In this document: piece by piece, positions 18,660 through 27,955 of the stretch
Layout: the number at the start of each line of letters is the position of its first letter
How positions within the stretch are numbered: the stretch's first letter is position 1
DNA from: Microbulbifer sp. VAAF005
GTDB taxonomy: Bacteria > Pseudomonadota > Gammaproteobacteria > Pseudomonadales > Cellvibrionaceae
DNA length: 64,000 bases
Assembly (NCBI RefSeq): GCF_030012985.1
Contig: NZ_CP120233.1
Span: 2,029,001-2,093,000 of the forward strand
Direction of reading: 5' to 3'
The notes under the pieces: generated by a model
Told to the model about the DNA's origin: nothing
Seen by the model: the letters and a program-made list of their open reading frames with translations, nothing else
The model's database searches: none
Made by a program: the position numbers and the translations under genes

Positions 18660-19201
18660 AATAATTGAACAGTCCCGTCGATGATTTTTCTTAATCTTGG
18701 CCAGGGTGATAAATAAAGTGCCGCGTGCTCCAGTCTCCCATGTACATGGAAAAACACCTTAATAAATTGTTATTCCTGAACCCAAGCCCACTGCAACTAC
18801 TCCAGATCAAACGAAAAATGACTGGGCAGTACGCTCTAACGGCATGTTGTTTTGATAAACAGTGGAAATTACAAGCGCGGCCACTCTATAGTTTCAGTGC
18901 CACAATATCTGTTGAAGGTGTCGCACCAGTGGATATCCACTGTACTTACGGTTGAATTATTACAGGCAAACTGCAGATTAAAAAAATATGATCGTTCTAA
19001 CTTAGCGATATACATATATTTAACACTCCCTTCCCGGGTAAATTTTCCTCGAGCGTTAAACGTTTGATAAAGCAATTTCGTTGACACGAAAAATAGAATA
19101 GAAAGGAAATTTCAGGCTGAACAAAGTTTTTTTGAGAAGGGGAAAATCGAAGCCAATAGGCTGCCAACAATTTGGCAACCTATACAAAAAATTACCAGCG
19201 A
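18660..19201. other. Spacer between rlmN and the di-haem pair
   Basis: About 540 bases without a supported gene; frames on both strands are short and have no family character. It should hold the promoter of the gene at 18659. A perfect 12-base palindrome CCATGTACATGG lies at 18738-18749, about 80 bases upstream of that ATG, and is a possible operator. A hairpin next to the rlmN stop is listed separately. Confidence 0.5.
19159..19180 (-). terminator. Hairpin downstream of rlmN
   Basis: GGCTGCCAA-CAAT-TTGGCAACC, a nine-pair stem with one wobble, starting 22 bases past the rlmN stop. The T tract on the minus strand is poor, so terminator function is only probable. Confidence 0.4.
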
Positions 19202-20320
19202 CTAGTTAACAATACGAACGGGGCGCTCTGCGTTGCGGTAGCGCTCGGAGCGGCGGGTGCGGTCGTTAACACTGCCGGCCAACTGGCCACAGGCCGCATC
19301 AATATCATCGCCGCGTGTAGTGCGCACAGTTACGGTATAACCTTTGTCGAGCAAAATCTGCTGGAAGCGACGCAGTGCGTTATTACTCACTCGCTGGTAG
19401 TCGGACAACTCAAACGGGTTAAAGGGAATCAGGTTAATTTTCACCGGAATCTCTTTAAGCAGCTCTGCCAATTGCTCAGCGTGCTCCGGGCGGTCGTTAA
19501 CCTCGCGCATCAGCGTGTATTCAATAGTCATTTTACGGTGCGTATCCGGCATGCGGTCGATGTAGCGCTTGGCGGAATCCAGTAGCACCGCAATAGGGTA
19601 TTTTTTATTGATCGGCACCAACTCGTTGCGCAATTCATCGTTGGGCGCATGCAGGGAAATCGCCAGGCTCACATCGGTCACATCGGCGAGGCGGTCCAGT
19701 GCGGGCACTACACCGGAGGTCGACAGGGTGACGCGGCGCTTGGAAATGCCATAGGCGTTGTCTTCCATCATCAGGTTCATGGAATCAACCACATTGTCGA
19801 AATTGAGCAGTGGCTCACCCATGCCCATCATCACCACATTGGTGACCTTACGCGGTCCTTTCGGGTCTAATTGACCGAAAGATTTACAGGCAATCCAGAC
19901 CTGCCCGATAATTTCTGCCGCCGTTAAATCGCGGTTAAAGCCCTGTTTGCCAGTTGCACAAAAACTGCAATCCAGGGAACAGCCCACCTGGGAGGAGACA
20001 CACAGGGTGCCGCGATCGCCATCGGGGATATAGACAGTCTCGATAGCATTGCCACCGGAGACTTTAATTAACCATTTCCGTGTGCCATCGGCGGAATCCC
20101 ACTGATTCAATACTTCCGGGGCACGGACTTCGGCCACTTCCGTCAGCTTTTGACGCAGGGCCTTGCTGACATTGGTCATCTCAGCAAAATCATCAACCCC
20201 ATTCTGGTGAATCCACTTTAAAACCTGAACAGCGCGGAAGCGCTTCTCGCCCAATGATTCAAAAAAGGCGGCCAGCTTTTCTACCGAAAGGCCGAGCAGG
20301 TTGGTTTTCTCTGTGGTCAT
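19202..20320 (-). CDS. rlmN: Dual-specificity 23S rRNA A2503 / tRNA A37 C2-methyltransferase RlmN
   Basis: A 372-residue radical SAM enzyme. The cluster motif CSLDCSFC has Cys114, Cys118 and Cys121. [12 protein letters not shown] is the SAM-binding GEP motif. The methyl-carrying Cys near the C-terminus lies in [11 protein letters not shown] (about residue 344). It methylates C2 of A2503 in 23S rRNA and A37 in some tRNAs. ATG at 20320 is preceded by GAGGTGAA. It lies 62 bases downstream of ndk, as is usual in gammaproteobacteria, but the following gene is a di-haem lipoprotein in place of pilF. Confidence 0.97.
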   Translation of the reverse strand: MTTEKTNLLGLSVEKLAAFFESLGEKRFRAVQVLKWIHQNGVDDFAEMTNVSKALRQKLTEVAEVRAPEVLNQWDSADGTRKWLIKVSGGNAIETVYIPDGDRGTLCVSSQVGCSLDCSFCATGKQGFNRDLTAAEIIGQVWIACKSFGQLDPKGPRKVTNVVMMGMGEPLLNFDNVVDSMNLMMEDNAYGISKRRVTLSTSGVVPALDRLADVTDVSLAISLHAPNDELRNELVPINKKYPIAVLLDSAKRYIDRMPDTHRKMTIEYTLMREVNDRPEHAEQLAELLKEIPVKINLIPFNPFELSDYQRVSNNALRRFQQILLDKGYTVTVRTTRGDDIDAACGQLAGSVNDRTRRSERYRNAERPVRIVN

Positions 20321-20382
20321 TCATTTCACCTCGGGGAAGAATTGCACCGGTCCGGACAGACCGGTGCGATTTGTGGCGCGGA

Positions 20383-20811
20383 TTAAGCGCGCGCGCAGAT
20401 TTCGTCGTCGGCGAAGAAGTAGCTTACTTCGCGAGCAGCGGACTCTGCGGAGTCGGAACCGTGTACAGCGTTGGCGTCGATGCTGTCAGCGAAGTCAGCG
20501 CGGATGGTGCCAGCAGCAGCTTCTTTAGGGTTGGTAGCACCCATCAGGTCGCGGTTTGCCAGGATAGCGTTCTCGCCTTCCAGAACCTGTACAACAACTG
20601 GACCGGAAGTCATGAAGTCAACCAGGTCTTTGAAGAAAGGACGCTCTTTGTGCTCAGCGTAGAAACCTTCAGCTTTTTCGCGGGACAGTTGAACCATCTT
20701 CATGGCAACAATGCTCAGGCCAGCTTTCTCAAAACGGCTCTCGATTTCACCGATTACATTCTTGGCTACTGCGTCCGGCTTGATGATAGAAAGGGTACGC
20801 TCCAGGGCCAT
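20383..20811 (-). CDS. ndk: Nucleoside diphosphate kinase
   Basis: A 142-residue protein from the ATG at 20811, which has GGAG six bases upstream. An in-frame TTG at 20823 would only prefix four residues and is not needed. The enzyme transfers the terminal phosphate from ATP to other nucleoside diphosphates through a phospho-His. Conserved parts are [12 protein letters not shown], the Kpn-loop region and NAVHGSDS with the active-site His117. The upstream control region is short because inverted-repeat element copy C ends about 36 bases before the start codon, so the element may contribute promoter or leader structure. Confidence 0.97.
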   Translation of the reverse strand: MALERTLSIIKPDAVAKNVIGEIESRFEKAGLSIVAMKMVQLSREKAEGFYAEHKERPFFKDLVDFMTSGPVVVQVLEGENAILANRDLMGATNPKEAAAGTIRADFADSIDANAVHGSDSAESAAREVSYFFADDEICARA

Positions 20812-20846
20812 GGTTATCTCCAAATTGATTTTTTGTAACTTAACTT

Positions 20847-20941
20847 AGGAACCTCTAAACAACTCTGTAAGCCCCGCAGGGCAGGCCTTCACGGCTCGCA
20901 GAGGTGTTGCGGGATTGTTGCGGAGTTGTTCAGAGGCCCCC
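20847..20941. repeat. Inverted-repeat (MITE/REP-like) element, copy C
   Basis: About 95 bases, the shortest and best-paired copy. The left end is AGGAACCTCTAAACAACTCT; the complement of the right end is GGGGCCTCTGAACAACTCCG. It could fold into one long hairpin. It sits between the isc operon terminator and ndk, directly in the ndk upstream region. Confidence 0.7.
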
Positions 20942-20952
20942 TACATAAAGAA

Positions 20953-20975
20953 AGAGCAACCTACTCAGTTGCTCT
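20953..20975 (-). terminator. Rho-independent terminator of the isc operon
   Basis: On the minus strand AGAGCAAC-TGAGTAG-GTTGCTCT is an eight-pair hairpin followed by TTCTTT. It lies about 130 bases past the iscX stop and before repeat copy C and ndk. Confidence 0.7.
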
Positions 20976-21103
20976 TCCCTGATATTCCTTTCATACCCAC
21001 CGGGGGTACTCAATTTTTGATCACCGCATTTCGCGGCCGGCGGATTATACGGGGTATTGATCGACTTTTGTACTCTCTTGCCAATACTGCCCCCGAAGGC
21101 CGG

Positions 21104-21298
21104 TTACTCCTGCTCTTCGATCCAGGCAGCCTGGATCGCTTCGAGGATTTTCTCTCCGCAGCGATCGGGATCGTCATCAAATCCGGGCAGCGCCATCACC
21201 CAGTTGCGCAGGTCGACAAAGTTGACCGTCAGTGGGTCCACATCCTCGTGAGCTTCGCTCAACTCTATGGCAATATCGTGAATATCAGTCCACTTCAT
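21104..21298 (-). CDS. iscX: Fe-S cluster assembly protein IscX
   Basis: A 64-residue acidic protein, the normal IscX length, with the family's MKWTDIHDIAIEL start and the conserved NFVDLRNWVMALPGF and CGEKILEAIQAAW segments. IscX binds IscS and iron and modulates cluster assembly, competing with frataxin CyaY. It is the last gene of the isc operon, 24 bases after fdx, and a terminator follows. Confidence 0.95.
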   Translation of the reverse strand: MKWTDIHDIAIELSEAHEDVDPLTVNFVDLRNWVMALPGFDDDPDRCGEKILEAIQAAWIEEQE

Positions 21299-21322
21299 GA
21301 TTCGGCTTCCTCAGCGTGCAGG

Positions 21323-21661
21323 TCAGTGCTTTTCCGACACCTGGTTGATGGTGTACTTGGGAATCTCGACCACCAGGTCTTCATCCTCCACAATCGCCTG
21401 ACAGGACAGGCGAGACTCCGGTTCCAAGCCCCAGGCTTTATCCAGCAGGTCCTCTTCAAGCTCGTCCGGCTCTTCAAGAGAATCGAAGCCCTCGCGCACA
21501 ATGACGTGGCAGGTGGTACAAGCACAGGCTTTTTCACAGGCGTGCTCAATTTCAATATCGTTGGCCAGGGCCGCGTCGATCACGCTGACACCGCTCTCCG
21601 CTTCCACCACTTTGCCCTCAGGGCACATTTCCGGATGGGGTAAAAATACTATCTTCGGCAT
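21323..21661 (-). CDS. fdx: ISC-type [2Fe-2S] ferredoxin
   Basis: A 112-residue adrenodoxin-like ferredoxin that donates electrons for cluster assembly on IscU. The cluster ligands are Cys42, Cys48 and Cys51 (in CEKACACTTC) and Cys87 (SRLSCQA); Cys46 is an additional Cys also common in this family. The start MPKIVFLPHPEMCPEG is the standard Fdx opening. It lies 90 bases after hscA, a gap that includes small GC hairpins (such as GCGCAG-AGT-CTGCGC). Confidence 0.96.
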   Translation of the reverse strand: MPKIVFLPHPEMCPEGKVVEAESGVSVIDAALANDIEIEHACEKACACTTCHVIVREGFDSLEEPDELEEDLLDKAWGLEPESRLSCQAIVEDEDLVVEIPKYTINQVSEKH

Positions 21662-21751
21662 GGGGTACTGAACCTCTGTGGTCTCAATCCGACGGGGAGA
21701 AAGTAACGACTCCCCGGCCGCCGGCAGCGCAGAGTCTGCGCTTGATCATGG

Positions 21752-23623
21752 TTATTTATCAAATTCATCCAAGCTGTGGCCCTGCATAGCGCGCTTAATG
21801 GAGGCATCCATACGCTTGGCAGCAAAAGGCTCAGACAGCTTATTCAAGGCTTCGATACGACGACGAATTTCCTCTGCGTCGCCGCCGTTATGGGCCAGGC
21901 GCAGAGCTTCCATCGCGTGCTCAAGCTCGTTTAACTCACCTTCGTCCAGCAGCTGGGCACCGTTCTCACGCAGGGCCACCAACATGCTTTCCAGGGTTCT
22001 CTCCGCTTCTACCTGGGCCTCGCGCAGGGCACGCAGGGCGATATCCTCAGCGGCGTGGGTGTAGGATTCCTGCAGCATTCGCGCAATATCCTTGTCCTCC
22101 AGCCCATAAGACGGTTTAACCGTAATATCGGCACTGACACCACTGCTTTTTTCCATGGCTGTCACCGACAAAAGACCGTCAGCATCCACCTGGAAAGTCA
22201 CACGGATATGGGCGGCACCGGCCACCATCGGCGGTATGCCGCGCAATTCAAAGCGCGCCAGTGAGCGACAGTCACTCACCAGCTCCCGCTCGCCCTGCAC
22301 GACATGGATCGCCATGGCAGTCTGGCCATCTTTAAAAGTGGTGAACTCCTGGGCTTTGGAGACGGGGATGGTCGTGTTGCGATCAATCAGTTTTTCCGCG
22401 AGGCCGCCCATGGTTTCAATCCCGAGGGAAAGGGGAATAACATCCAACAGCAGCAGTTCTTCGCTGGACTTATTGCCCACCAGTACATCAGCCTGAATCG
22501 CGGCGCCGATTGCTACTACTTGGTCGGGGTCAATTTCCGCATGGGGGGGACGGCCAAAATAACCCTCAACCCGCTCCCGCACGCGCAAAGTACGAGTGGA
22601 GCCACCCACCAGAACCACTTCCTGCACCTCATCGGCACTGATACCGGCATCGCGCAGGGCGCGTTTACAGGCGCGTAGGGTTTTGTCGATCAGGGGGTCC
22701 AGCAGTGAAGCCATGGTGTCGCGATCGAGCACGCCTGACCAATCGCCGTATTGCACTTCCACCTGCTCGACACTGGACAGGGATTCTTTCGCAGCACAGG
22801 CGCTGTCTAACAGGACTCGCTGGGTCGCGGCGTCGAGATCGGTACCCAATCCCACTTGCTCGGCGATCCAGGAAGCGATAGTGCGATCGAAATCGTCGCC
22901 ACCAAGGGCTGTATCGCCGCCGGTAGACATGACTTCAAACACACCCCGGGACAGGCGCAGAATAGAGATATCGAAGGTGCCGCCACCGAGATCATAGACC
23001 GCGATCACACCCTCTTCGCCTTTATCCAGGCCGTAGGCAACAGCCGCTGCTGTGGGCTCGTTGAGCAGGCGCAGGACTTTCAGGCCCGCCAGTTGGGCGG
23101 CGTCTTTGGTCGCTTGGCGCTGGGCATCATCGAAGTAGGCCGGCACGGTGATCACCGCACCATCCAGCTCACCGCCCGCTTTGCCATAGAGCGCTTCGCG
23201 GCCGCGCGCGGCCAGTTTTTTCAGGATTTCTGCCGATACCTGCACCGGGTTTACCGGTCCGGCTGCAGTTTCAATCGAAGGCATACCGCCACTGCTCTCG
23301 GCCAGGCGATAGGGCAGCTGCTCACCAAAACTTTTGATATCCGCAACACCTCGCCCCATCAGGCGCTTGATAGAAATCATGGTGTTGTAGGGGTCTTCTA
23401 CAGCGCACGCGCGGGCTTCAGCACCCACGGTAATCGCCTCGGCTCCGTAGTGCACCGCTGATGGCAGGATCACTTCACCCTGCTCATCGGCAATGGCCTC
23501 TGCCGATCCACTGCGCACGGTCGCTACCAGTGAGTTAGTGGTCCCCAAATCGATACCCACTGCATGCTTGCGCTGGTGGGGAGCTGGGCTCTGGCCCGGT
23601 TCAGAAATCTGCAGTAATGCCAT
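21752..23623 (-). CDS. hscA: Fe-S protein chaperone HscA
   Basis: A 623-residue Hsp70 specialised for Fe-S cluster transfer from IscU. The ATPase domain (about 20-390) shows [25 protein letters not shown] and [12 protein letters not shown]. The substrate-binding domain follows with [13 protein letters not shown], the HscA-type linker, and a helical lid. It binds the LPPVK motif of IscU, which is present in this genome's IscU. ATG at 23623 is preceded by AAGAGA. It follows hscB by 63 bases. Confidence 0.97.
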   Translation of the reverse strand: MALLQISEPGQSPAPHQRKHAVGIDLGTTNSLVATVRSGSAEAIADEQGEVILPSAVHYGAEAITVGAEARACAVEDPYNTMISIKRLMGRGVADIKSFGEQLPYRLAESSGGMPSIETAAGPVNPVQVSAEILKKLAARGREALYGKAGGELDGAVITVPAYFDDAQRQATKDAAQLAGLKVLRLLNEPTAAAVAYGLDKGEEGVIAVYDLGGGTFDISILRLSRGVFEVMSTGGDTALGGDDFDRTIASWIAEQVGLGTDLDAATQRVLLDSACAAKESLSSVEQVEVQYGDWSGVLDRDTMASLLDPLIDKTLRACKRALRDAGISADEVQEVVLVGGSTRTLRVRERVEGYFGRPPHAEIDPDQVVAIGAAIQADVLVGNKSSEELLLLDVIPLSLGIETMGGLAEKLIDRNTTIPVSKAQEFTTFKDGQTAMAIHVVQGERELVSDCRSLARFELRGIPPMVAGAAHIRVTFQVDADGLLSVTAMEKSSGVSADITVKPSYGLEDKDIARMLQESYTHAAEDIALRALREAQVEAERTLESMLVALRENGAQLLDEGELNELEHAMEALRLAHNGGDAEEIRRRIEALNKLSEPFAAKRMDASIKRAMQGHSLDEFDK

Positions 23624-23686
23624 TAGTTATCTCTTCTTTAAGCGGGGCGCGGTACCGTCTGGCCCTCTCAGTCAGTGCTCTCGCAA

Positions 23687-24214
23687 CTAGTCGTTGAAAA
23701 GGTCTTCTTCCAGCTCGTCAATTTGTTTCTCAAGCTTGGCCAGGAACTGAAGCTTGCGCAGCGAGTCCTCTGCTGCGCCCAGATCGCCCCCGTCATAAGT
23801 TTCGGCAAAGCGCTGTTCCTCACTGGAGATCAGCCCCCGCGCCTCAGCACTGAGCTCATCCAGCGCAGCCGCAGGATCGGGCTGCTCGCGCACTTCTTCC
23901 AGGCGCTCGCGCAACATCATCTGCTGCATCAGAAATTCAGTATCTTTGGTGGTCTGCTCAGGTGGCACATCTACCCCGGCCAACTTGAGTAGGTAGGCGG
24001 CGCGCTGTACCGGGTCGCGCAAAACGGTGTGCGCCTCATTAATCTGAGCCGCCATTTTGATGGCCAACAATTGTTCGCCCTCGGAATGGGAAGCGTATTT
24101 ATCCGGGTGGAATTCCCGCTGTAACTCCCGGTAGCGGGTCGCCAGGGCACTGCGATCGACCGCGAACGCGGGTTGCAGACCAAAAACTTCGAAATGGTTC
24201 AGGTTGGTTGCCAT
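23687..24214 (-). CDS. hscB: Co-chaperone HscB (J-domain protein)
   Basis: A 175-residue protein from the ATG at 24214, which has AGTAGGT upstream and gives the standard N-terminus (NHFEVFGLQPAF). The frame is open further upstream, but that sequence encodes the iscA-hscB gap and has no family character. The J domain carries HPD at residues 36-38 and stimulates HscA ATPase; the C-terminal three-helix domain binds IscU. It is separated from iscA by a terminator-like hairpin (24305-24334), which may tune chaperone levels relative to iscSUA. Confidence 0.96.
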   Translation of the reverse strand: MATNLNHFEVFGLQPAFAVDRSALATRYRELQREFHPDKYASHSEGEQLLAIKMAAQINEAHTVLRDPVQRAAYLLKLAGVDVPPEQTTKDTEFLMQQMMLRERLEEVREQPDPAAALDELSAEARGLISSEEQRFAETYDGGDLGAAEDSLRKLQFLAKLEKQIDELEEDLFND

Positions 24215-24304
24215 CTGAATATACCTACTGGGGCACAGCCTGGGACGCGGCTGAAGTTGCCGCTTACTGCTGCACGGCCCCCAACTGTCCGAGGAGCCAA
24301 TAAA

Positions 24305-24334
24305 AAGGCCGGTATGCGCAGCGCACCCGGCCTT
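24305..24334 (-). terminator. Terminator-like hairpin between iscA and hscB
   Basis: On the minus strand AAGGCCGG and CCGGCCTT pair around a loop that itself contains TGCGCTGCGCA, followed by TTTTTATT. It has all features of an intrinsic terminator but lies inside the isc operon, 17 bases past the iscA stop. Confidence 0.7.
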
Positions 24335-24350
24335 GTGGGGCGAGAGCGAA

Positions 24351-24674
24351 TCAGACGTGGAAACTCTCGCCGCAGCCACACTCATTTTTTACATTGGGAT
24401 TCGAGAAGGTGAAGCCTTCGTTCAGGCCTTCCTTGACGAAATCCAGCTGGGTGCCGTCGAGGTAAACCAGACTCTTGGGGTCCACCACCAACTTAACGCC
24501 GTTTTGCTCAAATACCGTATCTTCGGCTTCGAACGAATCGACAAATTCCAGCACATAGGCGAGACCGGAACAGCCGGCCGTCTTGACACCGACCCGAATG
24601 CCGATTCCCTTGCCTCGCTTGGCCAATTGACTTTGAATGTGGGCCTCAGCGGCCTCGGTCATACTAATAGCCAA
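24351..24674 (-). CDS. iscA: Fe-S cluster carrier IscA
   Basis: A 107-residue A-type carrier with the three invariant cysteines Cys35 ([10 protein letters not shown]), Cys99 and Cys101 (NECGCGESF). It takes clusters or iron to apo-targets, especially for [4Fe-4S] maturation. The start MAISMTEAA is normal for proteobacterial IscA. It lies 44 bases after iscU. It is the last gene before the internal terminator-like hairpin. Confidence 0.96.
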   Translation of the reverse strand: MAISMTEAAEAHIQSQLAKRGKGIGIRVGVKTAGCSGLAYVLEFVDSFEAEDTVFEQNGVKLVVDPKSLVYLDGTQLDFVKEGLNEGFTFSNPNVKNECGCGESFHV

Positions 24675-24718
24675 AATAACACCTTCGCTATGTTTGGACG
24701 CTACATTTGGACGAGAAG

Positions 24719-25141
24719 TTAACCCGCCGCAGATTCCTTGGCTTCTACAGCGTCATCGGACTCACCGCGCTTTTCGCGGATATCGCGAACCGCAGCTTTA
24801 ATCGCGTCTTCGGCGAGAACCGAGCAGTGGATTTTTACCGGCGGCAGCGCCAGCTCCTCTGCAATGGCAGTGTTCTTGATCTGCTCCGCTTCGTCGATCG
24901 TCTTGCCTTTCACCCACTCGGTCAGGAGGGAGCTGGAGGCAATGGCGGAACCACAGCCGTAGGTCTTGAACTTGGCGTCTTCGATAACGCCCTCGTCGCT
25001 TACCTGAATCTGTAGGCGCATCACGTCACCACAGGCGGGCGCGCCCACCATACCGGTACCTACATTGTCCGCCTTGTCGTCCATACGTCCAACATTGCGG
25101 GGGTGCTCGTAGTGGTCAATTACTTTATCGCTATAGGCCAT
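24719..25141 (-). CDS. iscU: Fe-S cluster assembly scaffold IscU
   Basis: A 140-residue scaffold with Cys37 (GAPACGDV), Cys63 ([12 protein letters not shown]) and Cys106 ([12 protein letters not shown]), plus LPPVK (99-103), the HscA recognition motif. Clusters are built here from IscS-derived sulfur. The last twelve or so residues (acidic and Ala-rich, after KRGESDD) extend beyond the E. coli protein. It lies 27 bases downstream of iscS. Confidence 0.97.
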   Translation of the reverse strand: MAYSDKVIDHYEHPRNVGRMDDKADNVGTGMVGAPACGDVMRLQIQVSDEGVIEDAKFKTYGCGSAIASSSLLTEWVKGKTIDEAEQIKNTAIAEELALPPVKIHCSVLAEDAIKAAVRDIREKRGESDDAVEAKESAAG

Positions 25142-25168
25142 GACTTTTCTCCTAACTCTTGCGCGCGC

Positions 25169-26389
25169 TTAGTGAGCGGCCCATTCAATCTTGTTCAGGT
25201 CTACGCCGTCTTTGTACATATCCCAAAGCGGTGACAATTCACGTAGTTTCTCCACTGCCTTGCGCACTTCTGCGGCAGCGGTGTCGACATCACTCTCGCT
25301 GGTAAAGCGACCAAAGCTGAAGCGCAGTGAGCTGTGCGCCAGTTCGTCGTTAACACCCAGGGCTCGCAGTACGTAACTGGGCTCCAGGCTCGCAGAGGTA
25401 CAGGCGGAACCGGAGGAGATCGCCAGGTCGCGCAGCGACATGATCAGGCTCTCACCTTCTACAAACGCAAAGCTCACGTTCAGGTTGCCCGGAATTCGTT
25501 GCTCGGCGGAACCGTTGATATGGACCTCTTCCATATCCTTGATCTGATCCCAGAAGCGGTCGCGCAGAGAGCGCAGACGCTCGGCTTCCTGAGCCATTTC
25601 TTCTTTAGCAATACCAAAGGCTTCGCCCATACCGACAATCTGGTGAGTCGGCAGGGTACCGGAGCGCATACCGCGCTCGTGGCCGCCACCGTGCATCTGG
25701 GCTTCCAGACGGACGCGGGGCTTGCGGCGTACGTAAAGGGCACCGATACCTTTGGGGCCGTAAATTTTGTGGCCGGAGAAGGACATCAGGTCAACTTTCA
25801 TTTCCTGAAGGTCGATCGGCAACTTGCCCGCGCTCTGGGCCGCGTCCACATGGAAAATAACTTTACGCGAGCGACACAGTTCGCCGATCGCAGCGATATC
25901 GTTGATCACCCCGATCTCGTTGTTAACGTGCATCAGGCTCACCACAGTGGTGTCCTCGCGCATGGCTTCCTCAACCTGCTCCGGATAGACGATGCCGTCT
26001 TCGCGGGGATTCAGGTAGGTCACTTCAAAACCTTCCCGCTCCAGCTGGCGGCAGGTATCCAAAACCGCTTTGTGCTCAATTTTGGAGGTAATGATGTGCT
26101 GGCCGCGACTCTGGTAGAAGTGGGCCGCGCCCTTGATACCCAGGTTGTCGGACTCGGTGGCACCGCTGGTCCAGACAATTTCGCGCGGATCGGCGTTGAT
26201 CAGCTCCGCCACTTGGCGTCGGGCATTCTCCACTGCCTCTTCCGCTTTCCAACCAAACAGGTGGGAGCGGGAGGCCGGATTGCCGAAATTGCCTTCCATC
26301 GTCAGCTGCTCTGCCATTTTCTTGGCGACGCGTGGGTCAACCGGACAGGTAGCCGAATAGTCCAGATAGATGGGAAGCTTCATAGTCAT
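25169..26389 (-). CDS. iscS: Cysteine desulfurase IscS
   Basis: About 406 residues from the ATG at 26389, chosen because GGAA lies six bases upstream. A second ATG two codons later gives the textbook [12 protein letters not shown] start. The PLP-binding lysine is Lys208 ([12 protein letters not shown]) and the catalytic loop Cys is Cys330 ([17 protein letters not shown]). It releases sulfur from cysteine for Fe-S clusters and tRNA thiolation. Position between iscR and iscU is standard. The fifth residue of DYSATxP is Cys here where E. coli has Thr, a minor oddity near the N-terminus. Confidence 0.97.
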   Translation of the reverse strand: MTMKLPIYLDYSATCPVDPRVAKKMAEQLTMEGNFGNPASRSHLFGWKAEEAVENARRQVAELINADPREIVWTSGATESDNLGIKGAAHFYQSRGQHIITSKIEHKAVLDTCRQLEREGFEVTYLNPREDGIVYPEQVEEAMREDTTVVSLMHVNNEIGVINDIAAIGELCRSRKVIFHVDAAQSAGKLPIDLQEMKVDLMSFSGHKIYGPKGIGALYVRRKPRVRLEAQMHGGGHERGMRSGTLPTHQIVGMGEAFGIAKEEMAQEAERLRSLRDRFWDQIKDMEEVHINGSAEQRIPGNLNVSFAFVEGESLIMSLRDLAISSGSACTSASLEPSYVLRALGVNDELAHSSLRFSFGRFTSESDVDTAAAEVRKAVEKLRELSPLWDMYKDGVDLNKIEWAAH

Positions 26390-26445
26390 ACCGTTTCCGC
26401 TTAGTAAATCTCTAATATCTGTCTGCTGGCCCGTTTGGGCCCCAA

Positions 26446-26922
26446 TCACAGGCCGCCGAGTACAGCGACCCTCTCTTCCGGCGCCTCGCGCATATCTTGC
26501 CGACGCGCAACTTCCTGCACCTCAGCTCGGGAAACCAGGTTGGCCAAGCTGATACTGCTGAGGAAGCTATGAATCTGATCGCTCAAATCTGACCAGAGGT
26601 AGTGGGTCAGGCACTGTTCGCCATTGGCGCAATCCGCATTGCCGCCGCAGCTGGTGGCGTCTACAGACTCATTGACTGCATCAATGATTTGCGCCACAAA
26701 AATCTCTTCACCATCCCGCGCCAGGCGATAGCCACCGCCGGGTCCACGCACACTGGACACCAGCCCAGAATGCCGCAACCGGGAGAACAACTGCTCCAAG
26801 TAGGACAGTGATATACCCTGGCGCTTGGATATGTCTGCCAGACTGATCGGTCCGCGATCAGCGTGCAACGCCAGGTCCAGCATGGCAGTCACCGCGTAGC
26901 GGCCTTTGGTTGTCAAACGCAT
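26446..26922 (-). CDS. iscR: Fe-S cluster-sensing transcriptional regulator IscR
   Basis: A 158-residue Rrf2-family regulator from the ATG at 26922, which has GGGAG five bases upstream. The DNA-binding winged helix includes [13 protein letters not shown] and [10 protein letters not shown]. The [2Fe-2S] ligands Cys92, Cys98 and Cys104 and the nearby His107 lie at the same numbers as in E. coli IscR. Cluster-loaded IscR represses this operon. A matching type 1 site overlaps its promoter (26967-26999). The C-terminal tail after residue 140 is variable. Confidence 0.97.
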   Translation of the reverse strand: MRLTTKGRYAVTAMLDLALHADRGPISLADISKRQGISLSYLEQLFSRLRHSGLVSSVRGPGGGYRLARDGEEIFVAQIIDAVNESVDATSCGGNADCANGEQCLTHYLWSDLSDQIHSFLSSISLANLVSRAEVQEVARRQDMREAPEERVAVLGGL

Positions 26923-26966
26923 ATCAGCTCCCAACTGATGTACAGCCCTTTTCCGATCGGGGCGCG

Positions 26967-26999
26967 AGTATGGAATAACCCACTACTGTAGTCAAGTAT
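26967..26999 (-). promoter_or_regulatory. iscR promoter with IscR type 1 operator
   Basis: Read on the minus strand, TTGACT (26990-26995) and CATACT (26967-26972) are separated by 17 bases, a good sigma-70 promoter. The 25 bases at 26975-26999 match the IscR type 1 consensus ATASYYGACTRWWWYAGTCRRSTAT, as I recall it, at 21 of 25 positions and cover the -35 element and spacer. This arrangement fits direct feedback repression of the isc operon by [2Fe-2S]-IscR. Confidence 0.8.
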
Positions 27000-27028
27000 A
27001 TAACCCAGCGGGACACTCGGGTACTCAA

Positions 27029-27820
27029 CTAGTCGGGTCGTCCTTTACCACCAGAGCGATGAATGTAATTCTGGATTGAGGTCAACATACCGCGCAGGAT
27101 GCCCAGCTCCATATCGTCGGGGCGCACCCGACTATACAGTCGGCGCAGGCGGGTCATTGTTTGACGGGGGTTATCCGGGTCAATAAAGCCCAGCTCGCCC
27201 AGCGCCTGCTGCAGGTGATCGAAGTACAATTCCATATCGCTGGCCTTGGCCGGTGGACGATCCCAATCGGTGTAATTCACGGGCTCACCCTTTTCCGCTT
27301 CCAGGGCCGCCATACGCACTTCGTAGGCAAGTACCTGAACAGCAGTCGCCAGGTTCAGGGAGCTGTATTCCGGGTTGGCAGGAATATGCACATGGTAGTT
27401 ACAGGCCTGTAACTCTTCGTTGGTAAGTCCTCGATCCTCGCGGCCAAACACCAAAGCAACCGGATGAGACGTGGCCTCGGCGACGGTACGCTCTCCACAC
27501 TGGCGCGGGGTCAGCAGGGGCCAAGGGATTCGGCGCTCGCGAGCGCTGGTGGCCACAACAAGGCCACAATCAGCCACGGCTTCTTCCAGGGTATCCACCA
27601 CAACGGCACTATCGAGCAGCTCAGCTGCCCCGGCTGCACGCCAAACAGCATTGGCTGCAGGAAATTCCCGAGGCGCTACCAGGTACAGCTGACTCAGGCC
27701 CATATTCTTGAGCGCGCGCGCCGCACCACCAATATTTCCGGGGTGTGCGCTGTTAACCAGAACCACGCGCACATTGTCGAGTGCAGCAAGTGGAGTCGTG
27801 TCTAAAGGTGACTTGGCCAT
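27029..27820 (-). CDS. trmJ: tRNA (cytidine/uridine-2'-O)-methyltransferase TrmJ
   Basis: A 263-residue SPOUT methyltransferase that modifies position 32 of several tRNAs. Recognisable parts are VRVVLVNSAHPGNIGGAARALKNMG at the N-terminus (given here only as landmarks around residues 18-42), the knot region VALVFGREDRGLTNEEL with the catalytic loop, and SSLNLATAVQVLAYE. The C-terminal extension is usual for TrmJ. It lies directly upstream of the iscR promoter on the same strand, a common arrangement, and is divergent from suhB. Confidence 0.95.
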   Translation of the reverse strand: MAKSPLDTTPLAALDNVRVVLVNSAHPGNIGGAARALKNMGLSQLYLVAPREFPAANAVWRAAGAAELLDSAVVVDTLEEAVADCGLVVATSARERRIPWPLLTPRQCGERTVAEATSHPVALVFGREDRGLTNEELQACNYHVHIPANPEYSSLNLATAVQVLAYEVRMAALEAEKGEPVNYTDWDRPPAKASDMELYFDHLQQALGELGFIDPDNPRQTMTRLRRLYSRVRPDDMELGILRGMLTSIQNYIHRSGGKGRPD

Positions 27821-27955
27821 ACTGAAAGTAATAAATCGGTGTCATGGGGGCGCGCGAGTGTAGCAAAAACCAATCGGAATCCCTACAATCGCGTCCGTCG
27901 CAGTTAACCTGCGGCCTGCTTTTTAACCCCTTTAACCACTTTGTGCGGAATAGTT

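Noticed and set aside
18738..18749. Palindrome CCATGTACATGG as a defined operator
   Set aside because: Too short and isolated to assign to a regulator; mentioned only in the spacer description.
25334..26404. Long open frame on the plus strand opposite iscS
   Set aside because: Antisense to a certain iscS; its composition (His, Gln and Val rich) is typical of a shadow frame.
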